A stretch of 64,000 nt of DNA from a bacterium (GCA_004563195.1 SFTJ01000021.1:1-64000), one strand, 5' to 3'. Shown: positions 25,852 through 36,189, counted from the stretch's first letter. A program made the numbers and translations. Notes: generated from the letters alone by a model not told the origin.

Positions 25852-28056
25852 TTACATAAATGCAACGGTCAAACCTGCCATAACTATACTTACCATCGAC
25901 ATAAGCTTGATAAGAATGTTAAGGCTCGGGCCTGATGTATCCTTGAATGGGTCGCCCACGGTGTCACCCACGATAGTGGCTTTGTGACTGAAGCTGCCCT
26001 TGCCACCGAAGTTACCTTCTTCAATCATCTTCTTGGCGTTATCCCAAGCACCACCGGCATTTGCCATAAACACTGCCAAAGTGAAGCCGGCTGCCAATCC
26101 GCCCACCAAGAGGCCGAGCACACCTGCCACGCCCAATACTATACCTACCACGATAGGAATGATTATTGCCAATACTGCCGGGATTATCATCTCGTGCTGA
26201 GCTGCTTGAGTGGAAATTTCCACGCAACGACCATAGTCGGGAGTTGCCGTACCTTCCATAATACCCTTAATAGTGCGCAACTGACGGCGAACTTCTTCTA
26301 CCATCTTCTGTGCAGCGCGTCCTACGGCTTCCATTGTCAAACCGCAGAACAAGAATGCTGCCATAGCGCCGATAAATGCACCTACAAGCACCTTAGGATT
26401 CATCAAAGTCACTTGGAAGAAGCTCATAAAGTCGGGCATAGAAGCGGTTGACGGATCAAAAATATTACCTGCTGCGTCGATAAACTGATGTCCTTCTTCG
26501 GCTACTCTCACCATAGCTATCTTTATCTCTTCAACATACGATGCCAAGAGAGCAAGAGCTGTAAGTGCGGCACTACCTATAGCAAAACCCTTACCTGTGG
26601 CTGCTGTGGTGTTGCCAAGAGCATCGAGGGCATCGGTGCGATGACGTATTTCTTCGCCAAGTTCGCTCATCTCGGCATTACCACCTGCGTTGTCGGCAAT
26701 CGGGCCGTAGGCGTCGGTGGCGAGTGTGATGCCTAATGTAGAAAGCATACCCACGGCTGCCACACCAATACCATAAAGACCGCGCGAAATGCTGTCGGCA
26801 CTCATCGAGAGGTCAAAACCGTTGGCGCACATATAACTCAACATAATGGCTACACCAATGGTCAAAACCGGAATGCATGTAGAAATCATACCGGTGCCAA
26901 TGCCCTTGATAATTACGGTAGCGCTACCGGTTTGTCCGGCTTCGGCTATCTTCTGAGTGGGCTTGTAGCTGTGGCTGGTGTAATATTCGGTGGCTTGACC
27001 GATAATTACACCTGCCAAAAGACCGGTAATTACCGAGAACGATACGCCTACCCAATTTTCTATTTCAAGCAAATAAAGGATTACGAAAGTGGCAATAGCT
27101 ATAAGCACTGCACTCACATTAGTACCAAGCGAAAGCGAGCGCAATAGATCTTTCATTGTAGCACCTTCCTTGGTTCTTACCAAGAAAATGCCTATCAACG
27201 ACAAGAAAATGCCCACAGCAGCTATAATCATAGGAGCAACCACTGCCTTTACTTGCATAGTAGGATTCATGGCAAATGCTGTGGCGCCGAGAGCGGCTGT
27301 AGAGAGAATACTGCCGCAGTAGCTTTCGTACAAGTCGGCACCCATACCGGCTACGTCGCCTACATTGTCGCCTACGTTGTCGGCAATTGTTGCAGGGTTG
27401 CGCGGGTCATCTTCGGGGATATCGGCTTCCACCTTACCCACTATGTCGGCACCCACGTCAGCTGCTTTGGTGTAGATACCACCACCCACTCTGGCAAAGA
27501 GGGCTTGAGTGGATGCACCCATACCGAATGTAAGCATTGTGGTGGTGATGGTAATAAGAGCTGTAGACTCTCCATGATAGAAAGCATTGAGCACCACAAA
27601 CCAGATGGCAATGTCGAGCAGACCAAGTCCCACTACCACCAAGCCCATAACGGCACCCGAGCGAAATGCTATCTTAAGACCGGCATCCAAGCCCTTGCGT
27701 GCTGCATTGGCTGTGCGGCCTGAGGCGTAAGTAGCAGTCTTCATGCCGAAGAAACCTGCCAATCCCGAGAACAAACCGCCTGTGATAAATGCAAACGGCA
27801 CCCATGGGTTCTGCACTTTCAGCACATATGCCATAAATGCAAAGAGCACTGCAAGAATCACAAACACTATAAGCACCACCTTATATTGCTGCTTCAGGTA
27901 GGCCATAGCGCCTTTTCTTACATATTCTGCTATTTCTCTCATTCGCGGTGTTCCTTCATCCGACTTCATCATAGTCTTGAAGAAATACCATGCCATGGCC
28001 AGCGCTACTATCGACGCTATCGGCACAAGCCAAAATACTTCAGGAATATTATTCAT
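25852..28056 (-). CDS. hppA: Membrane-bound pyrophosphatase (K+-dependent; Na+ and/or H+ pumping)
   Basis: Hydrolyses pyrophosphate and couples it to ion export. The 734 residues form about 16 membrane helices. Signature motifs are present: DVGADIVGKVEADIPEDDPRN, DNVGDNVGD, GADLYESYCG and VGDTVGDPFKDTSGPSLN. The GNTTAATGKG stretch has Ala where K+-independent pumps have Lys, so it should need potassium. A Bacteroides homologue is known to move both Na+ and H+; ion choice here is not settled. It sits between rfbD (41 bases) and rfbB (75 bases) on the same strand, with no promoter box in either gap. Confidence 0.96.
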   Translation of the reverse strand: MNNIPEVFWLVPIASIVALAMAWYFFKTMMKSDEGTPRMREIAEYVRKGAMAYLKQQYKVVLIVFVILAVLFAFMAYVLKVQNPWVPFAFITGGLFSGLAGFFGMKTATYASGRTANAARKGLDAGLKIAFRSGAVMGLVVVGLGLLDIAIWFVVLNAFYHGESTALITITTTMLTFGMGASTQALFARVGGGIYTKAADVGADIVGKVEADIPEDDPRNPATIADNVGDNVGDVAGMGADLYESYCGSILSTAALGATAFAMNPTMQVKAVVAPMIIAAVGIFLSLIGIFLVRTKEGATMKDLLRSLSLGTNVSAVLIAIATFVILYLLEIENWVGVSFSVITGLLAGVIIGQATEYYTSHSYKPTQKIAEAGQTGSATVIIKGIGTGMISTCIPVLTIGVAIMLSYMCANGFDLSMSADSISRGLYGIGVAAVGMLSTLGITLATDAYGPIADNAGGNAEMSELGEEIRHRTDALDALGNTTAATGKGFAIGSAALTALALLASYVEEIKIAMVRVAEEGHQFIDAAGNIFDPSTASMPDFMSFFQVTLMNPKVLVGAFIGAMAAFLFCGLTMEAVGRAAQKMVEEVRRQLRTIKGIMEGTATPDYGRCVEISTQAAQHEMIIPAVLAIIIPIVVGIVLGVAGVLGLLVGGLAAGFTLAVFMANAGGAWDNAKKMIEEGNFGGKGSFSHKATIVGDTVGDPFKDTSGPSLNILIKLMSMVSIVMAGLTVAFM

Positions 28057-28097
28057 GACTTATAATTTAATATGGTTAATAAAGATTTAAATTATTA

Positions 28098-28982
28098 TTA
28101 TTTAATATTTTGAATGCAAATTCTTAAAGAATCGGTCCAATATGGTATCGTTAAGCCGAATACGGCTTTTATCTTACTTTTATCGAGCACAGAGTAGCTC
28201 GGGCGCACCACTTTGCTCGGAAATTCGCTGCTGTGACACGGCTGTATGTCGCACTCGGTATGACCTGCCATTTCGACTATCATCTTCGTGAAATCATACC
28301 ACGAGCACACGCCTTCGTTGCTGTAATGATATATACCTTCGTTACCTTCATATTTCTTCGATTCCACAATTTCCACTATGGCTTTTGCTAAATCGTAGGC
28401 ATAGGTAGGTGTTCCGGTTTGGTCGAACACCACTTTTAATTGTGGCTTTGTGGATGTGAGATTGAGCATGGTTTTTACAAAATTTTTGCCAAATTCACTA
28501 TATAGCCATGCGGTGCGAATAATCAGATATTTGCAACCCGAAGCGGTAATGCGTTGTTCGCCACGAAGCTTTGTTGCGCCATACACTCCGGTAGGTGTGC
28601 CCTTTTGGTCTTCTCGACACGGGGTGTTATAGGGTTCGCCACCAAACACATAGTCGGTGCTTATGTGCACGAGCAGTCCGCCTGTTTCAGCCATAGCATT
28701 TGCCAAGATGGCAGGCGCCTCGGAATTGAGTTTTTCGGCGAGTAACTCATTATCCTCGGCAGCATCTACATTGGTGTAGGCGGCACAATTAATAATTACA
28801 TCTACATTATGATTTGCCACCATGGCTTTCACTTCCTCGGCATTGGTGATGTCGAGCATTGTGGTGCGATTGCCTTCAGCTTCTACCACATCGGTATAAA
28901 TGTAATTATGTCTCGAATCTCCGGTTAAAATTCTTATCTCATTACCAAGTTGGCCGTTAGCGCCGGTTACAAGAATATTCAT
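28098..28982 (-). CDS. rfbD: dTDP-4-dehydrorhamnose reductase
   Basis: Last step of dTDP-L-rhamnose synthesis, an NAD(P)H-dependent reduction. The 294-residue SDR protein has TGANGQLGNEI at 6-16, VIINCAAYTNVDAAE, HISTDYVFGG and the catalytic YGATKLRGEQ. It starts 21 bases after rfbC and is followed by hppA. Confidence 0.95.
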   Translation of the reverse strand: MNILVTGANGQLGNEIRILTGDSRHNYIYTDVVEAEGNRTTMLDITNAEEVKAMVANHNVDVIINCAAYTNVDAAEDNELLAEKLNSEAPAILANAMAETGGLLVHISTDYVFGGEPYNTPCREDQKGTPTGVYGATKLRGEQRITASGCKYLIIRTAWLYSEFGKNFVKTMLNLTSTKPQLKVVFDQTGTPTYAYDLAKAIVEIVESKKYEGNEGIYHYSNEGVCSWYDFTKMIVEMAGHTECDIQPCHSSEFPSKVVRPSYSVLDKSKIKAVFGLTIPYWTDSLRICIQNIK

Positions 28983-29003
28983 TGTCGCAATAAATTAAAT
29001 AAT

Positions 29004-29567
29004 TTATTTATCATTGAAATCGAATGGGCTGTCGAAGTCCTTTAGCAGCGGGTGTTTGGTGTCCTTTTCGCTGAGAATGGCATTCTGAGTTGATATTTTC
29101 CAATCTATACCGAGGCTGTCGTCGAGAATGCTTATGCCACCATCGGCTTCAGGGTGATAAAAATTATCGCACTTATATTGAAACACAGCCACATCGCTCA
29201 GCACCACAAATCCGTGAGCAAACCCCTTGGGAATGAAAAATTGCAGATGATTGTCCTCGGTCAATTCCACTGCCACATGTTTGCCGTAGGTGGGCGAACC
29301 CTTGCGAATGTCCACTGCCACATCGAGCACTCTTCCTTTTACGCATCGCACCAATTTGCTTTGCGAAAATGGCGGGCGCTGAAAGTGTAAACCTCTCATC
29401 ACGCCTTTTTTCGACATGCTTTCGTTGTCCTGAACAAAATCTATTTTACCCACCTTTTCTTCGAATTCGCGTTTTGAATAGCTTTCGAAGAAATATCCGC
29501 GGGCGTCTCCAAACACTCGGGGCTTTATGATATAAACCCCTTCGATATCAGTAGTTAATACTTCCAT
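29004..29567 (-). CDS. rfbC: dTDP-4-dehydrorhamnose 3,5-epimerase
   Basis: Third step of dTDP-L-rhamnose synthesis. The 187-residue cupin has RGYFFESYSKREF, the RGLHFQRPP motif with the catalytic His, and FIPKGFAHGFVVLSD. Its ATG overlaps the end of rfbA by one base (29567), which indicates translational coupling. Confidence 0.96.
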   Translation of the reverse strand: MEVLTTDIEGVYIIKPRVFGDARGYFFESYSKREFEEKVGKIDFVQDNESMSKKGVMRGLHFQRPPFSQSKLVRCVKGRVLDVAVDIRKGSPTYGKHVAVELTEDNHLQFFIPKGFAHGFVVLSDVAVFQYKCDNFYHPEADGGISILDDSLGIDWKISTQNAILSEKDTKHPLLKDFDSPFDFNDK

Positions 29568-30472
29568 TATTCAATTATACTTTTGCCGGTGCGTTTTATT
29601 TCGTCAATCACTTTTAGCAAATATTGACCGTATTGATTTTTAATCATCGGCTGAGCCAAGCTTCTCATCTTCTCTTCGTCAATCCACCCGCGGCGATATG
29701 CTATGCCCTCGAGGCAAGCCACTTTAAGGCCTTGGCGCTTCTCTATCACTTCGATGTAGGTAGATGCCTCAGAAAGTGATTCATGGGTGCCGGTATCGAG
29801 CCATGCAAAGCCCTTTTCAAGTGTTTCCACCATCAATTCTCCATCGTTGAGGAAACGCTGATTTACAGTGGTAATTTCGAGTTCGCCTCTTGCCGAGGGT
29901 TTGATGTTTTTTGCTATTTCCACCACCTTGTTTGGATAGAAATAAAGTCCCACCACAGCATAATTGCTCTTAGGGTTCTTGGGTTTTTCTTCTATCGATA
30001 GGCATCGGCCTTCGTTATCGAATTCTGCCACACCATATCGCTCGGGGTCGTTTACCCAATAGCCGAATACAGTGGCTTTGTTCTCGCGTTCGGCATTGTG
30101 AACGGCTTGTTTGAGAAGTCGCGTAAATCCGGCGCCGTGAAAAATATTGTCGCCGAGCACCAAGCATACGCAATCATCACCTATAAACTGTTCGCCAATA
30201 ATAAATGCTTGCGCCAAACCGTCGGGCGATGGTTGCTCTGCATATTCGAATCTCACGCCATAGTCTGAACCGTCGCCAAGGAGACGCTTAAATCCGGGCA
30301 AATCGTGAGGTGTGGAAATAATCAGTATGTCGCGGATACCGGCTTCCATAAGCACCGATATGGGATAATATACCATTGGTTTGTCGTAGATGGGCAGCAT
30401 TTGCTTGCTCACGCCCTTAGTTATGGGGTATAGTCTGGTGCCTGAACCACCGGCTAAAACAATTCCTTTCAT
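29567..30472 (-). CDS. rfbA: Glucose-1-phosphate thymidylyltransferase
   Basis: First step of dTDP-L-rhamnose synthesis: glucose 1-phosphate plus dTTP gives dTDP-glucose and pyrophosphate. The 301 residues begin with the nucleotidyltransferase motif GIVLAGGSGTRLYPIT and include KPMVYYPISVLM and the LGDNIFHGAG metal-binding stretch. It is the first gene of the run rfbA-rfbC-rfbD-hppA-rfbB, with a TATTTTTG promoter box 28 bases upstream of the ATG. Confidence 0.96.
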   Translation of the reverse strand: MKGIVLAGGSGTRLYPITKGVSKQMLPIYDKPMVYYPISVLMEAGIRDILIISTPHDLPGFKRLLGDGSDYGVRFEYAEQPSPDGLAQAFIIGEQFIGDDCVCLVLGDNIFHGAGFTRLLKQAVHNAERENKATVFGYWVNDPERYGVAEFDNEGRCLSIEEKPKNPKSNYAVVGLYFYPNKVVEIAKNIKPSARGELEITTVNQRFLNDGELMVETLEKGFAWLDTGTHESLSEASTYIEVIEKRQGLKVACLEGIAYRRGWIDEEKMRSLAQPMIKNQYGQYLLKVIDEIKRTGKSIIE

Positions 30473-30500
30473 GCATTTGACCTATTTGGGGTTATCAATA

Positions 30501-30508
30501 CAAAAATA
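30501..30508 (-). promoter_or_regulatory. -7 promoter box of the rfb operon
   Basis: TATTTTTG on the minus strand, 28 bases before the rfbA ATG. No clear -33 element. Confidence 0.5.
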
Positions 30509-30660
30509 GCAAATCTTTACGATATATCAGTAATCATTAAGTAAAAATAATAAGCCAATTTCTCTCTATCTACTACATTTTTTTCGGTTGTATTAGGGCT
30601 GATTTATCAGGTTTCTCTTACATATTGCCAGAGAGCCACTTCGGCGAGGCTCGTTCGGCT

Positions 30661-30704
30661 AAAAAAACTAAAGAGGTCGCAAACATCTCTGCTTGCGACC
30701 TCTT
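30661..30704 (-). terminator. Terminator of tRNA-Arg
   Basis: AAGAGGTCGCAA (30704-30693, minus) pairs with TTGCGACCTCTT (30682-30671), a perfect 12-bp stem, then TAGTTTTTTT. Confidence 0.9.
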
Positions 30705-30708
30705 GCGG

Positions 30709-30782
30709 TGATTCCGGAGCGATTCGAACGCTCGGCCCACAGCTTAGAAGGCTGTTGCTCTATCCAGCTGAGCTACGGAACC
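30709..30782 (-). tRNA. tRNA-Arg (anticodon TCT)
   Basis: A 74-base cloverleaf. The acceptor GGTTCCG pairs with CGGAATC (one G-U), the D arm is GCTC/GAGC, the anticodon stem ACAGC/GCTGT encloses CTTCTAA with anticodon TCT, and the T arm is GAGCG-TTCGAAT-CGCTC. The CCA end is not encoded in full. A terminator follows at once. It reads AGA codons. Confidence 0.95.
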
Positions 30783-30817
30783 ATCTTTTGCTTTAACCCA
30801 TTATTTCTTAGGTTGTG

Positions 30818-30825
30818 CAAAATTA
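30818..30825 (-). promoter_or_regulatory. -7 promoter box of tRNA-Arg
   Basis: TAATTTTG on the minus strand, 36 bases before the mature tRNA 5' end. Confidence 0.45.
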
Positions 30826-30907
30826 ATGCTTTTTGGTGGTTTAAAAAAATTTTATAGCATTTTTTCGCCACAAAAAGTGTTATCTACTGTGTTATGTCAC
30901 ATTATCA

Positions 30908-33577
30908 TCATCTGCCACTTGCCTTGATGCACTCTTTCACGAGGTTTGTAAACGACTCGTTGGCTAACAAATCTTCAAGTGTAAGATGCATTCTGTAGCG
31001 CCAATAGTGACGCGAGTTGGCGGGTATATTTATCTGCTCTTCTTGCGGATTGGCTCGGCGTATGTTGCCGTCCATTGCCATCCAGTCTTGCAAAGGCAAA
31101 ATGCACAGTATCGACGGTGACTTCAAGCAGTCATCGAGCATGAGTCGGCAAATTTCGGGACTTGCCACCTGAGGTGCTGTGCCATCGCGATGCAATTGGG
31201 TGTTGTAATATCGCTGAGTTGCTGCAGGATTTTCTTCCCACCATCCTCTAATGCCCGACATATCGTGGGTAGAAGTGGTGCTTACGCTCAAATACGGATA
31301 ATTGGCTGTATTGCCAAATTCCACACCTATCTCCTTAGGCATGCGAGGAATCTCGAGCGATAGATATTTCATCCAATTCATCACATTCGACACACATGCG
31401 GGAATCATACCCAAGTCTTCGCCGCACACAAGCATATCGGTAGATTGTGTGATAGCCGGCAATTTCATCATTGCATTATCCTGCCAGAAGAAGTTGTGAC
31501 GATGATAGAAGAAATCTTCGTACAAGCGGTTGAAACAGCCCTTTTCGTAATCGTTGAGCCATGCATAGGCATGGGTCTGGTTAGCACTGATGCGTGGATG
31601 ATACTTATTGCTGTCGTAACGGTCTACGATAAACAGCACATCGTCGAGTGCTGACATCAAACCGTCTTTGAGTTTCCGGTTCTTTTCATCGTCGGCAAAC
31701 TGGCTGAAGTAGCTGAGCACTTTGCTTTGGGTGTTGACATAATCCTGCACCTCATAACGGCCCTCTCCCATCGGATTGAGGAATCGTTGCTTGGCTTCTT
31801 CGGTGTATTCGCCGAAATATTCGCCTATGAAATATTCGTGCAAGTAAGGCTGAGTGAAACGCTCGCGATTCATATAGAACCCATAGTTGTAGCGCATCTC
31901 ATCGGCCGTAAGCGGCAATGCCGGATAGAATGTTCCGAGCAAACCGTGAACCGAATCAGTGGGAATCTGCCAGATTCTGAAGAATCCCAATATGTGGTCG
32001 ATGCGATAGGCATCGAAGTATTCGGCCATCTTGGCAAAACGGCGTTTCCACCAGCGATAGCCGTCTTGTTGCATTACTTCCCAGTTGTAAGTGGGGAATC
32101 CCCAGTTCTGTCCGAGGACCGAGAAGTCATCGGGTGGCGCACCTGCTTGACAGTCCATATTATATAGTCGCGGATCCACCCAAGCATCTACACTGTCACG
32201 GCTGATGCCTATAGGTATATCGCCCTTCAGCACCACATTGTGCTTGTGTGCATAGTTGCGCACCTCTCGCAATTGCTTGTCGAGGTGATATTGCACGAAG
32301 TATACAAAGTTGACTGTATCTTGATTTTCTTTGAGGAAATTTTCAATCTTATTCTCATCATATATGGCATATTCTCCCCATTCGCGATAGTCGGCAGTCT
32401 TGTGCATATCGCGAAGCACGCTATATGCTGCGTATGGCTTCAGCCAATCGGCATTGTTTTTCACAAAAGTGCGGAATGCCACCGATGCCACTGTCTTTTT
32501 GCCCACTTGTTCGAAAATTGCCTTTGCAAAATCTTCCTTCAACTTATTGACTTCGCTGTAGTCTACTTCAGCCTTGGCATTTAGCATCTTAGCCTTTTCC
32601 TTAAACCATGTCAACTGCGCTGCATCATCGAGTGTAGCTATGGCATCGGGGCGGAGATACATGGGGTGCAATGCAAAAGCCGAATTGGCATTATAGGGAT
32701 AAGAATCCTGCCAGTTGCGCTGCATTGTGGTGTCGTTGATGGGCAGAATCTGAATAATGCGTTGGTTAGTGGCTTCAGCCCAATCGATGAGTTTGAACAA
32801 ATCGTAAAAATCACCCACACCATAATCGTCTTCGCTGCGAAGTGAGAACACAGGAATAGCTGTTCCTGCTCCCTTCCACATGCTCAACGGATTGCGTAAA
32901 TAGAGATTGTTATATACCACTACTCCGTCTTCGAGATATTCGTGGTCGGTGAGTCGGTTGCGCCCGGTTTCCCATGCTTCTACGGCATTGGTTTTTCTAT
33001 TGAGAAGCACGAATTTATATTCAAAGTCGCTGTCGCCTTTTGGCACGGCAATAGTCCACTTGGGAAATTCGCCAAAATTCATCACTTTAGCCGTAATAGT
33101 GTCCCAAGCGCCCAATTCCTTGGTTTCGCCGGTCAATGCCACCACCAAGTCGGGGTTTATCATCGGTGCAAACACGCTTAGCACAATATCGTTTTTGCCT
33201 GCCACCACCTTGGTCGTGTCGGCTTTATGATTGAAAATGCCTTTAGTGAAAGCTGTGGAATAGAACGGAGCTTCGTCGGGAAGGTCCTTCCAACCATCAA
33301 ATACTAATACTGTTTCGGCATCGGTCTCAAAGTTGAGAGTGTGAGGTTTACCCCATTCTCTTCTTTGCACCTTTGCATCGTCAGTCTTAATCAGGAAGTT
33401 ATACTCTAACCCGGCAATGCCCTCGACGTGGAATGTAGCTGTCCATACATCGCCCGACTCGTATTGCATCTTCAATGCCTCGGCTTCATTGCCGTTGCCG
33501 AGTTCGGGTCGGTTTCCCACTATGCAAACCGACTCTCCCCATTGGGTGCGATAGTTAATTTTTACTGTGATTTTCAT
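30908..33577 (-). CDS. malQ: 4-alpha-glucanotransferase (GH77) with N-terminal starch-binding domains
   Basis: Moves maltooligosaccharide segments between glucans in glycogen and maltodextrin metabolism. The 889 residues carry two CBM20-like modules (about 1-95 and 115-225, each with W-rich starch-binding positions). The GH77 catalytic domain follows, with FRIDHILGFFRIWQIP and VCGEDLGMIPACV. This is the long, plant-DPE2-like layout. No signal peptide is seen, so it is cytoplasmic. It lies 46 bases downstream of nrdJ on the same strand; whether they share a transcript is unclear. Confidence 0.94.
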   Translation of the reverse strand: MKITVKINYRTQWGESVCIVGNRPELGNGNEAEALKMQYESGDVWTATFHVEGIAGLEYNFLIKTDDAKVQRREWGKPHTLNFETDAETVLVFDGWKDLPDEAPFYSTAFTKGIFNHKADTTKVVAGKNDIVLSVFAPMINPDLVVALTGETKELGAWDTITAKVMNFGEFPKWTIAVPKGDSDFEYKFVLLNRKTNAVEAWETGRNRLTDHEYLEDGVVVYNNLYLRNPLSMWKGAGTAIPVFSLRSEDDYGVGDFYDLFKLIDWAEATNQRIIQILPINDTTMQRNWQDSYPYNANSAFALHPMYLRPDAIATLDDAAQLTWFKEKAKMLNAKAEVDYSEVNKLKEDFAKAIFEQVGKKTVASVAFRTFVKNNADWLKPYAAYSVLRDMHKTADYREWGEYAIYDENKIENFLKENQDTVNFVYFVQYHLDKQLREVRNYAHKHNVVLKGDIPIGISRDSVDAWVDPRLYNMDCQAGAPPDDFSVLGQNWGFPTYNWEVMQQDGYRWWKRRFAKMAEYFDAYRIDHILGFFRIWQIPTDSVHGLLGTFYPALPLTADEMRYNYGFYMNRERFTQPYLHEYFIGEYFGEYTEEAKQRFLNPMGEGRYEVQDYVNTQSKVLSYFSQFADDEKNRKLKDGLMSALDDVLFIVDRYDSNKYHPRISANQTHAYAWLNDYEKGCFNRLYEDFFYHRHNFFWQDNAMMKLPAITQSTDMLVCGEDLGMIPACVSNVMNWMKYLSLEIPRMPKEIGVEFGNTANYPYLSVSTTSTHDMSGIRGWWEENPAATQRYYNTQLHRDGTAPQVASPEICRLMLDDCLKSPSILCILPLQDWMAMDGNIRRANPQEEQINIPANSRHYWRYRMHLTLEDLLANESFTNLVKECIKASGR

Positions 33578-33623
33578 TTGTTATGACGAAATAAGTTAAT
33601 CAAAATAATTTTATATCGATGCA

Positions 33624-36161
33624 TCATCCGCACTTCGAGGTTCCGCAAGTGGTGCAAATAAGGCAACCTTCTTGATAAATCAAGGTTTCAGCTCCACAAT
33701 TCGGACATTTCTGTCCGCTTGCCTGAGTTCCGTTAGGCAGATATTTCTTCAATGCTCTTTCCACGCCCATTTTCCAAGTGTTAATCGACTGGCTGTCGAG
33801 TTCGAGACCTCCCACAAGTTTTAACACTTGATCGATAGGCATTCCGTAGCGCAAAACGCCCGAGATAAGTTTTGCATAATTCCAAAATTCGGGGTTAAAC
33901 TTATCGCTAAGACCTTCGATAGTGGTCTTGTAACCGCGCTTGTTGATAAATTGGAAGTCGTAGCGTTTGTTGCCGTTTTCATCTATTGCCTTTATAATCT
34001 TTCCTTTGGTTACCGATTTCGGGCAGAATATACCCTCTTCGTCGTCGGCAAGACCGGTGAAAATTTCGTAAGGACGATTATTGATAAGACCTATAAATGC
34101 TATCCATTTCTCTTTATTGTTTTGGAAACGCACCACATCGGCATCGAGTTCAATCGGACGCTTCAAGAAACGCTCTTCTTCGGCCATATAATGGGCTTCG
34201 GCAGGCTTTTTGTCTTCCTTCTTGGTAGAAATCAGCACACCCGAGCGTGAGCCATCGCGATAAACTGTGCATCCCTTGCAGCCATTCTTCCAGGCTTCTA
34301 CATATAGCTCATTTACAAGACTCTCCGATACGTCGCTTGGCAAATTGATGGTAACACTGATTGAGTGGTCGACCCACTTCTGAACGCGTCCTTGCATCTT
34401 CACTTTTTCCACCCAGTCGACATCGGTAGAAGTAGCTTTATAATAAGGTGATTTCTTCACTATCTCGTCGAGTTCGTCCTGAGTATAGTTGCTCTTTATT
34501 TCGATACCGTTCACCTCCATCCATTTCACGAATTTATGGTGATAAACCACATATTCTTCAAATGCATCGCCACTTTCGTCGGTGTAGTCTACATGCACAT
34601 CGCGATCGTTGGGGTTTACCTTACGGCGGCGCTTATACACAGGCATAAACACAGGTTCGATTCCTGATGTGGTCTGAGTCATCAGACTTGTGGTGCCGGT
34701 TGGTGCAATAGTGAGACATGCAATATTGCGGCGACCATATTGCTTGGCAAGTTCTCGAAGTTCGGGGTCGGCATCGTAAAGGCGATTAACAAACGGATTA
34801 GCCGATTCGCGTTCAAAATCGTAGATTTCGAATGCTCCGCGTTCCTTAGCCATATTGATTGACGAACGATAAGCAGCCAAAGCCAATTCGCGATGCACTT
34901 TTTCGGAGAAATCGGTAGCTTCTTGAGTGCCGTAGCGCAAACCTAAAGCGGCTATCATATCACCCTCGGCTGTAGTGCCCACACCGGTGCGGCGTCCCTT
35001 GGCTGTTTTGGTCTTTATCTTGTCCCAAAGATGCAATTCGGTCGATTTCACTTCGAGTGTCTCGGGGTCGCTCTCTATTTTTGCCACAATCTTATCGATT
35101 CTCTCCATTTCGAGGTCGATAATATCATCCATTATGCGCTGAGCAGCTGCAATATGCTTTCTGAATAGGTCGAAATCAAATCGAGCCTCGGGTGTGAACG
35201 GATTCACCACATATGAATACAAGTTCACAGCGAGCAAGCGGCAGCTGTCGTAGGGACAAAGTGGAATTTCGCCACACGGATTGGTAGATATGGTCTTGAA
35301 GCCCAAGTCGGCATAGCAATCGGGCACCGATTCGCGAGTTATTGTGTCCCAGAACAGCACTCCTGGTTCGGCGCTCTTCCATGCGTTGTGTATAATCTTA
35401 TTCCACAAAGCCTTGGCATCGATAGTTTTCTCGCAGGTGGGATTTTCTGAATATATTGGGAATTTTTGAGTATACTCGCCTCCCGATACGGCAGCCCGCA
35501 TAAAGTCATCGTCGATTCTTACCGACACATTGGCACCGGTGATTTTTCCCTCGGTCATCTTGGCATCGATAAATGCTTCGGCCTCGGGGTGATTGATGCT
35601 CACGGTAAGCATAAGCGCTCCGCGACGGCCGTCTTGCGCAACTTCGCGGGTACTATTGGAATATCGTTCCATAAATGGCACGATGCCGGTAGATGTCAAT
35701 GCCGAATTCTTTACGGGGAATCCCTTTGGTCGCAGATGAGAAAGGTCGTGGCCTACTCCGCCACGTCGTTTCATAAGTTGCACTTGCTCTTCATCCATCT
35801 TCAAGATTCCGCCATAACTATCGGGCTCGCCGTCAAGGCCAACCACAAAACAATTTGACAACGATCCTACTTGATAATCATTGCCAATGCCTGACATAGG
35901 GCTCCCTTGCGGAACTATAAACCTAAAATCTTTGATGAGTTCGTAAACCTCGTCCTCCGACATCGGATTCTGATAGTGCGACTCAATTCTCGATATCTCT
36001 CTTGCCAAACGACGGTGCATCTCGTCGGGTGTCTTTTCGTAGATGTTACCAAACGAATCTTTCAGTGCATACTTGCTAACCCACACTTTGGCAGCGAGTT
36101 CGTCGCCATGAAAATAATTTACTGAAGCCTCATAGGCTTCGTCAAATGAATATGTTGCCAT
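33624..36161 (-). CDS. nrdJ: Adenosylcobalamin-dependent ribonucleotide reductase (class II)
   Basis: Reduces ribonucleotides to deoxyribonucleotides with a B12 radical. The 845-residue protein has the barrel motifs STNPCGEIPLCPYDSCRLLA and TIAPTGTTSLMTQTTSGIEP. The C-terminal zinc-binding tail CPNCGAETLIY plus a second Cys pair renews the active site. It has its own promoter with a very short leader, so no cobalamin riboswitch fits in front of it. Oxygen-independent activity suits an anaerobe. Confidence 0.95.
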   Translation of the reverse strand: MATYSFDEAYEASVNYFHGDELAAKVWVSKYALKDSFGNIYEKTPDEMHRRLAREISRIESHYQNPMSEDEVYELIKDFRFIVPQGSPMSGIGNDYQVGSLSNCFVVGLDGEPDSYGGILKMDEEQVQLMKRRGGVGHDLSHLRPKGFPVKNSALTSTGIVPFMERYSNSTREVAQDGRRGALMLTVSINHPEAEAFIDAKMTEGKITGANVSVRIDDDFMRAAVSGGEYTQKFPIYSENPTCEKTIDAKALWNKIIHNAWKSAEPGVLFWDTITRESVPDCYADLGFKTISTNPCGEIPLCPYDSCRLLAVNLYSYVVNPFTPEARFDFDLFRKHIAAAQRIMDDIIDLEMERIDKIVAKIESDPETLEVKSTELHLWDKIKTKTAKGRRTGVGTTAEGDMIAALGLRYGTQEATDFSEKVHRELALAAYRSSINMAKERGAFEIYDFERESANPFVNRLYDADPELRELAKQYGRRNIACLTIAPTGTTSLMTQTTSGIEPVFMPVYKRRRKVNPNDRDVHVDYTDESGDAFEEYVVYHHKFVKWMEVNGIEIKSNYTQDELDEIVKKSPYYKATSTDVDWVEKVKMQGRVQKWVDHSISVTINLPSDVSESLVNELYVEAWKNGCKGCTVYRDGSRSGVLISTKKEDKKPAEAHYMAEEERFLKRPIELDADVVRFQNNKEKWIAFIGLINNRPYEIFTGLADDEEGIFCPKSVTKGKIIKAIDENGNKRYDFQFINKRGYKTTIEGLSDKFNPEFWNYAKLISGVLRYGMPIDQVLKLVGGLELDSQSINTWKMGVERALKKYLPNGTQASGQKCPNCGAETLIYQEGCLICTTCGTSKCG

Positions 36162-36189
36162 TGATGATTTTAATGTTATACAATAGCGA

